Assembly: GCA_020058565.1 (NCBI GenBank)
Contig: JAGVDT010000102.1
Location: 1 to 13,042, forward strand
DNA from: Minisyncoccota bacterium
Lineage (GTDB): Bacteria; Patescibacteriota; Minisyncoccia; Phycocordibacterales; UBA2100
Reading direction: 5' to 3'
DNA: 13,042 nucleotides
Shown here: piece after piece, positions 12,550-13,042 of the stretch
How positions within the stretch are numbered: the first letter of the stretch is position 1
How the letters are laid out: each line of letters starts with the position of its first letter
Made by a program: the position numbers and the translations under genes
The notes under the pieces: generated by a model
Databases searched by the model: none
The model's input: the letters and a program-made list of their open reading frames with translations, nothing else
What the model was told of the DNA's origin: nothing

Positions 12550-13042
12550 ATGGCACAGGATCTAAAAGAACTCAAAACACGATTTCTCGAATACCTTGAG
12601 ATCGAAAAAGGACGCTCTCTGAAGACGGTTGAGAATTACGACCACTATTTAAGCCAGTTTTTGACGCAAACCAAGGTAACTACTCCGGCATCGCTGACAG
12701 AATCAGTGGTCCGTGAATTCCGCCTGTGGCTCAACAGACAGCCTGGCGTAAGCGGGAGCATGAAGAAAAAGACGCAGAATTACTATCTGATCGCTCTACG
12801 TGCATTTCTCAAGTACCTGCGTCGCAACGACATCAAATCCATGGATCCAGAGCGCATCGAGCTCGCCAAAGTTGGTGGGCGCGACCTCGACCTTATAACC
12901 GCCAACGAACTCGAGCGCCTGATGCAGGGGCCTAAGGGTTCTGATGTGGTCGACCTCCGAGACAAGGCGATTTTGGAGCTCTTTTTCTCGACCGGGCTGC
13001 GTGTTTCTGAGCTCTGTTCCCTGAATGCCGATATAGATCTCA
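12550..13042 (+). CDS. Tyrosine site-specific recombinase, XerC/XerD type (3' end outside window)
   Basis: 164 complete codons are visible from ATG 12550, with no stop before the window ends. The N-terminal core-binding (SAM-like) domain covers about 5-92: FLEYLEIEKGRSLKTVENYDHYLSQFL, then NYYLIALRAFLKYL. The catalytic domain begins about 115 with LITANELERLMQG and includes DKAILELFFSTGLRVSELCSL, where R151 is the first catalytic Arg. The remaining residues (Lys, His-x-x-Arg, His, Tyr) lie past the edge. The single-domain pattern and STGLRVSEL wording fit chromosomal XerC/XerD or small CPR Xer proteins rather than phage integrases. A GGACGGGCAGGC stretch before the ATG gives weak ribosome-binding potential. 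It diverges from the toxin-antitoxin operon. Confidence 0.92.
   Translation, partial: MAQDLKELKTRFLEYLEIEKGRSLKTVENYDHYLSQFLTQTKVTTPASLTESVVREFRLWLNRQPGVSGSMKKKTQNYYLIALRAFLKYLRRNDIKSMDPERIELAKVGGRDLDLITANELERLMQGPKGSDVVDLRDKAILELFFSTGLRVSELCSLNADIDL

Noticed and set aside
12550..13042. Phage or integrative element suggested by the recombinase
   Set aside because: No tRNA, attachment-site repeat or phage gene is visible beside it, and the sequence reads like a housekeeping XerC/D protein.

Overview
The window looks like a chromosomal segment of a Patescibacteria/CPR bacterium, most likely a Parcubacteria-type lineage. This rests on gene content and style: compact genes, a large lineage-type secreted hydrolase, a proline/alanine-rich single-pass protein of unknown function, a membrane-anchored FKBP, few Shine-Dalgarno sites, and standard code with TGA used as a stop. 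No rRNA, tRNA or CRISPR array was seen. The taxonomic call is inference and no marker was searched.

Layout. 2-1237 (+) is the C-terminal part of a secreted alpha/beta-hydrolase-like protein ending in two copies of a helical repeat; a small membrane protein follows (1245-1550). 1551-1920 has no supportable gene. From 7757 down to 1921 runs a minus-strand RNA/protein-quality block: membrane-anchored FKBP, rpsO, an NYN-domain protein, pnp and a 587-aa single-pass protein whose start lies inside pnp. A strong intrinsic terminator separates the NYN gene from pnp. rarA (7894-9114, +) diverges from the FKBP gene. 9115-9416 is GC-rich and full of inverted repeats, with no supportable gene. Minus-strand genes follow: a GH13 glycosidase, a D-2-hydroxyacid dehydrogenase, and a ParE/RelE-like toxin with its ribbon-helix-helix antitoxin. 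A XerC/D-type tyrosine recombinase begins at 12550 (+) and runs off the window.

The least ordinary signal is a set of arrays of degenerate 7-bp units (types AAGCTAG, GGCTATA, CTATACC), mostly arranged as facing inverted arms. One lies between the NYN gene and rpsO, one forms the rarA upstream region, and two are translated in frame as extra peptides inside rarA and pnp. A separate near-perfect 35-bp palindrome is translated inside the disordered region of the 587-aa protein. Together they suggest small dispersed elements that tolerate or exploit insertion into genes, comparable in behaviour to the Rickettsia palindromic elements but built on a 7-bp period.

Several first-of-transcript genes (1245, 7164, 7757) have a -10-like hexamer exactly 6 bp before the start codon, suggesting leaderless mRNAs. 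The 587-aa gene and the antitoxin, by contrast, carry Shine-Dalgarno-like sequences.
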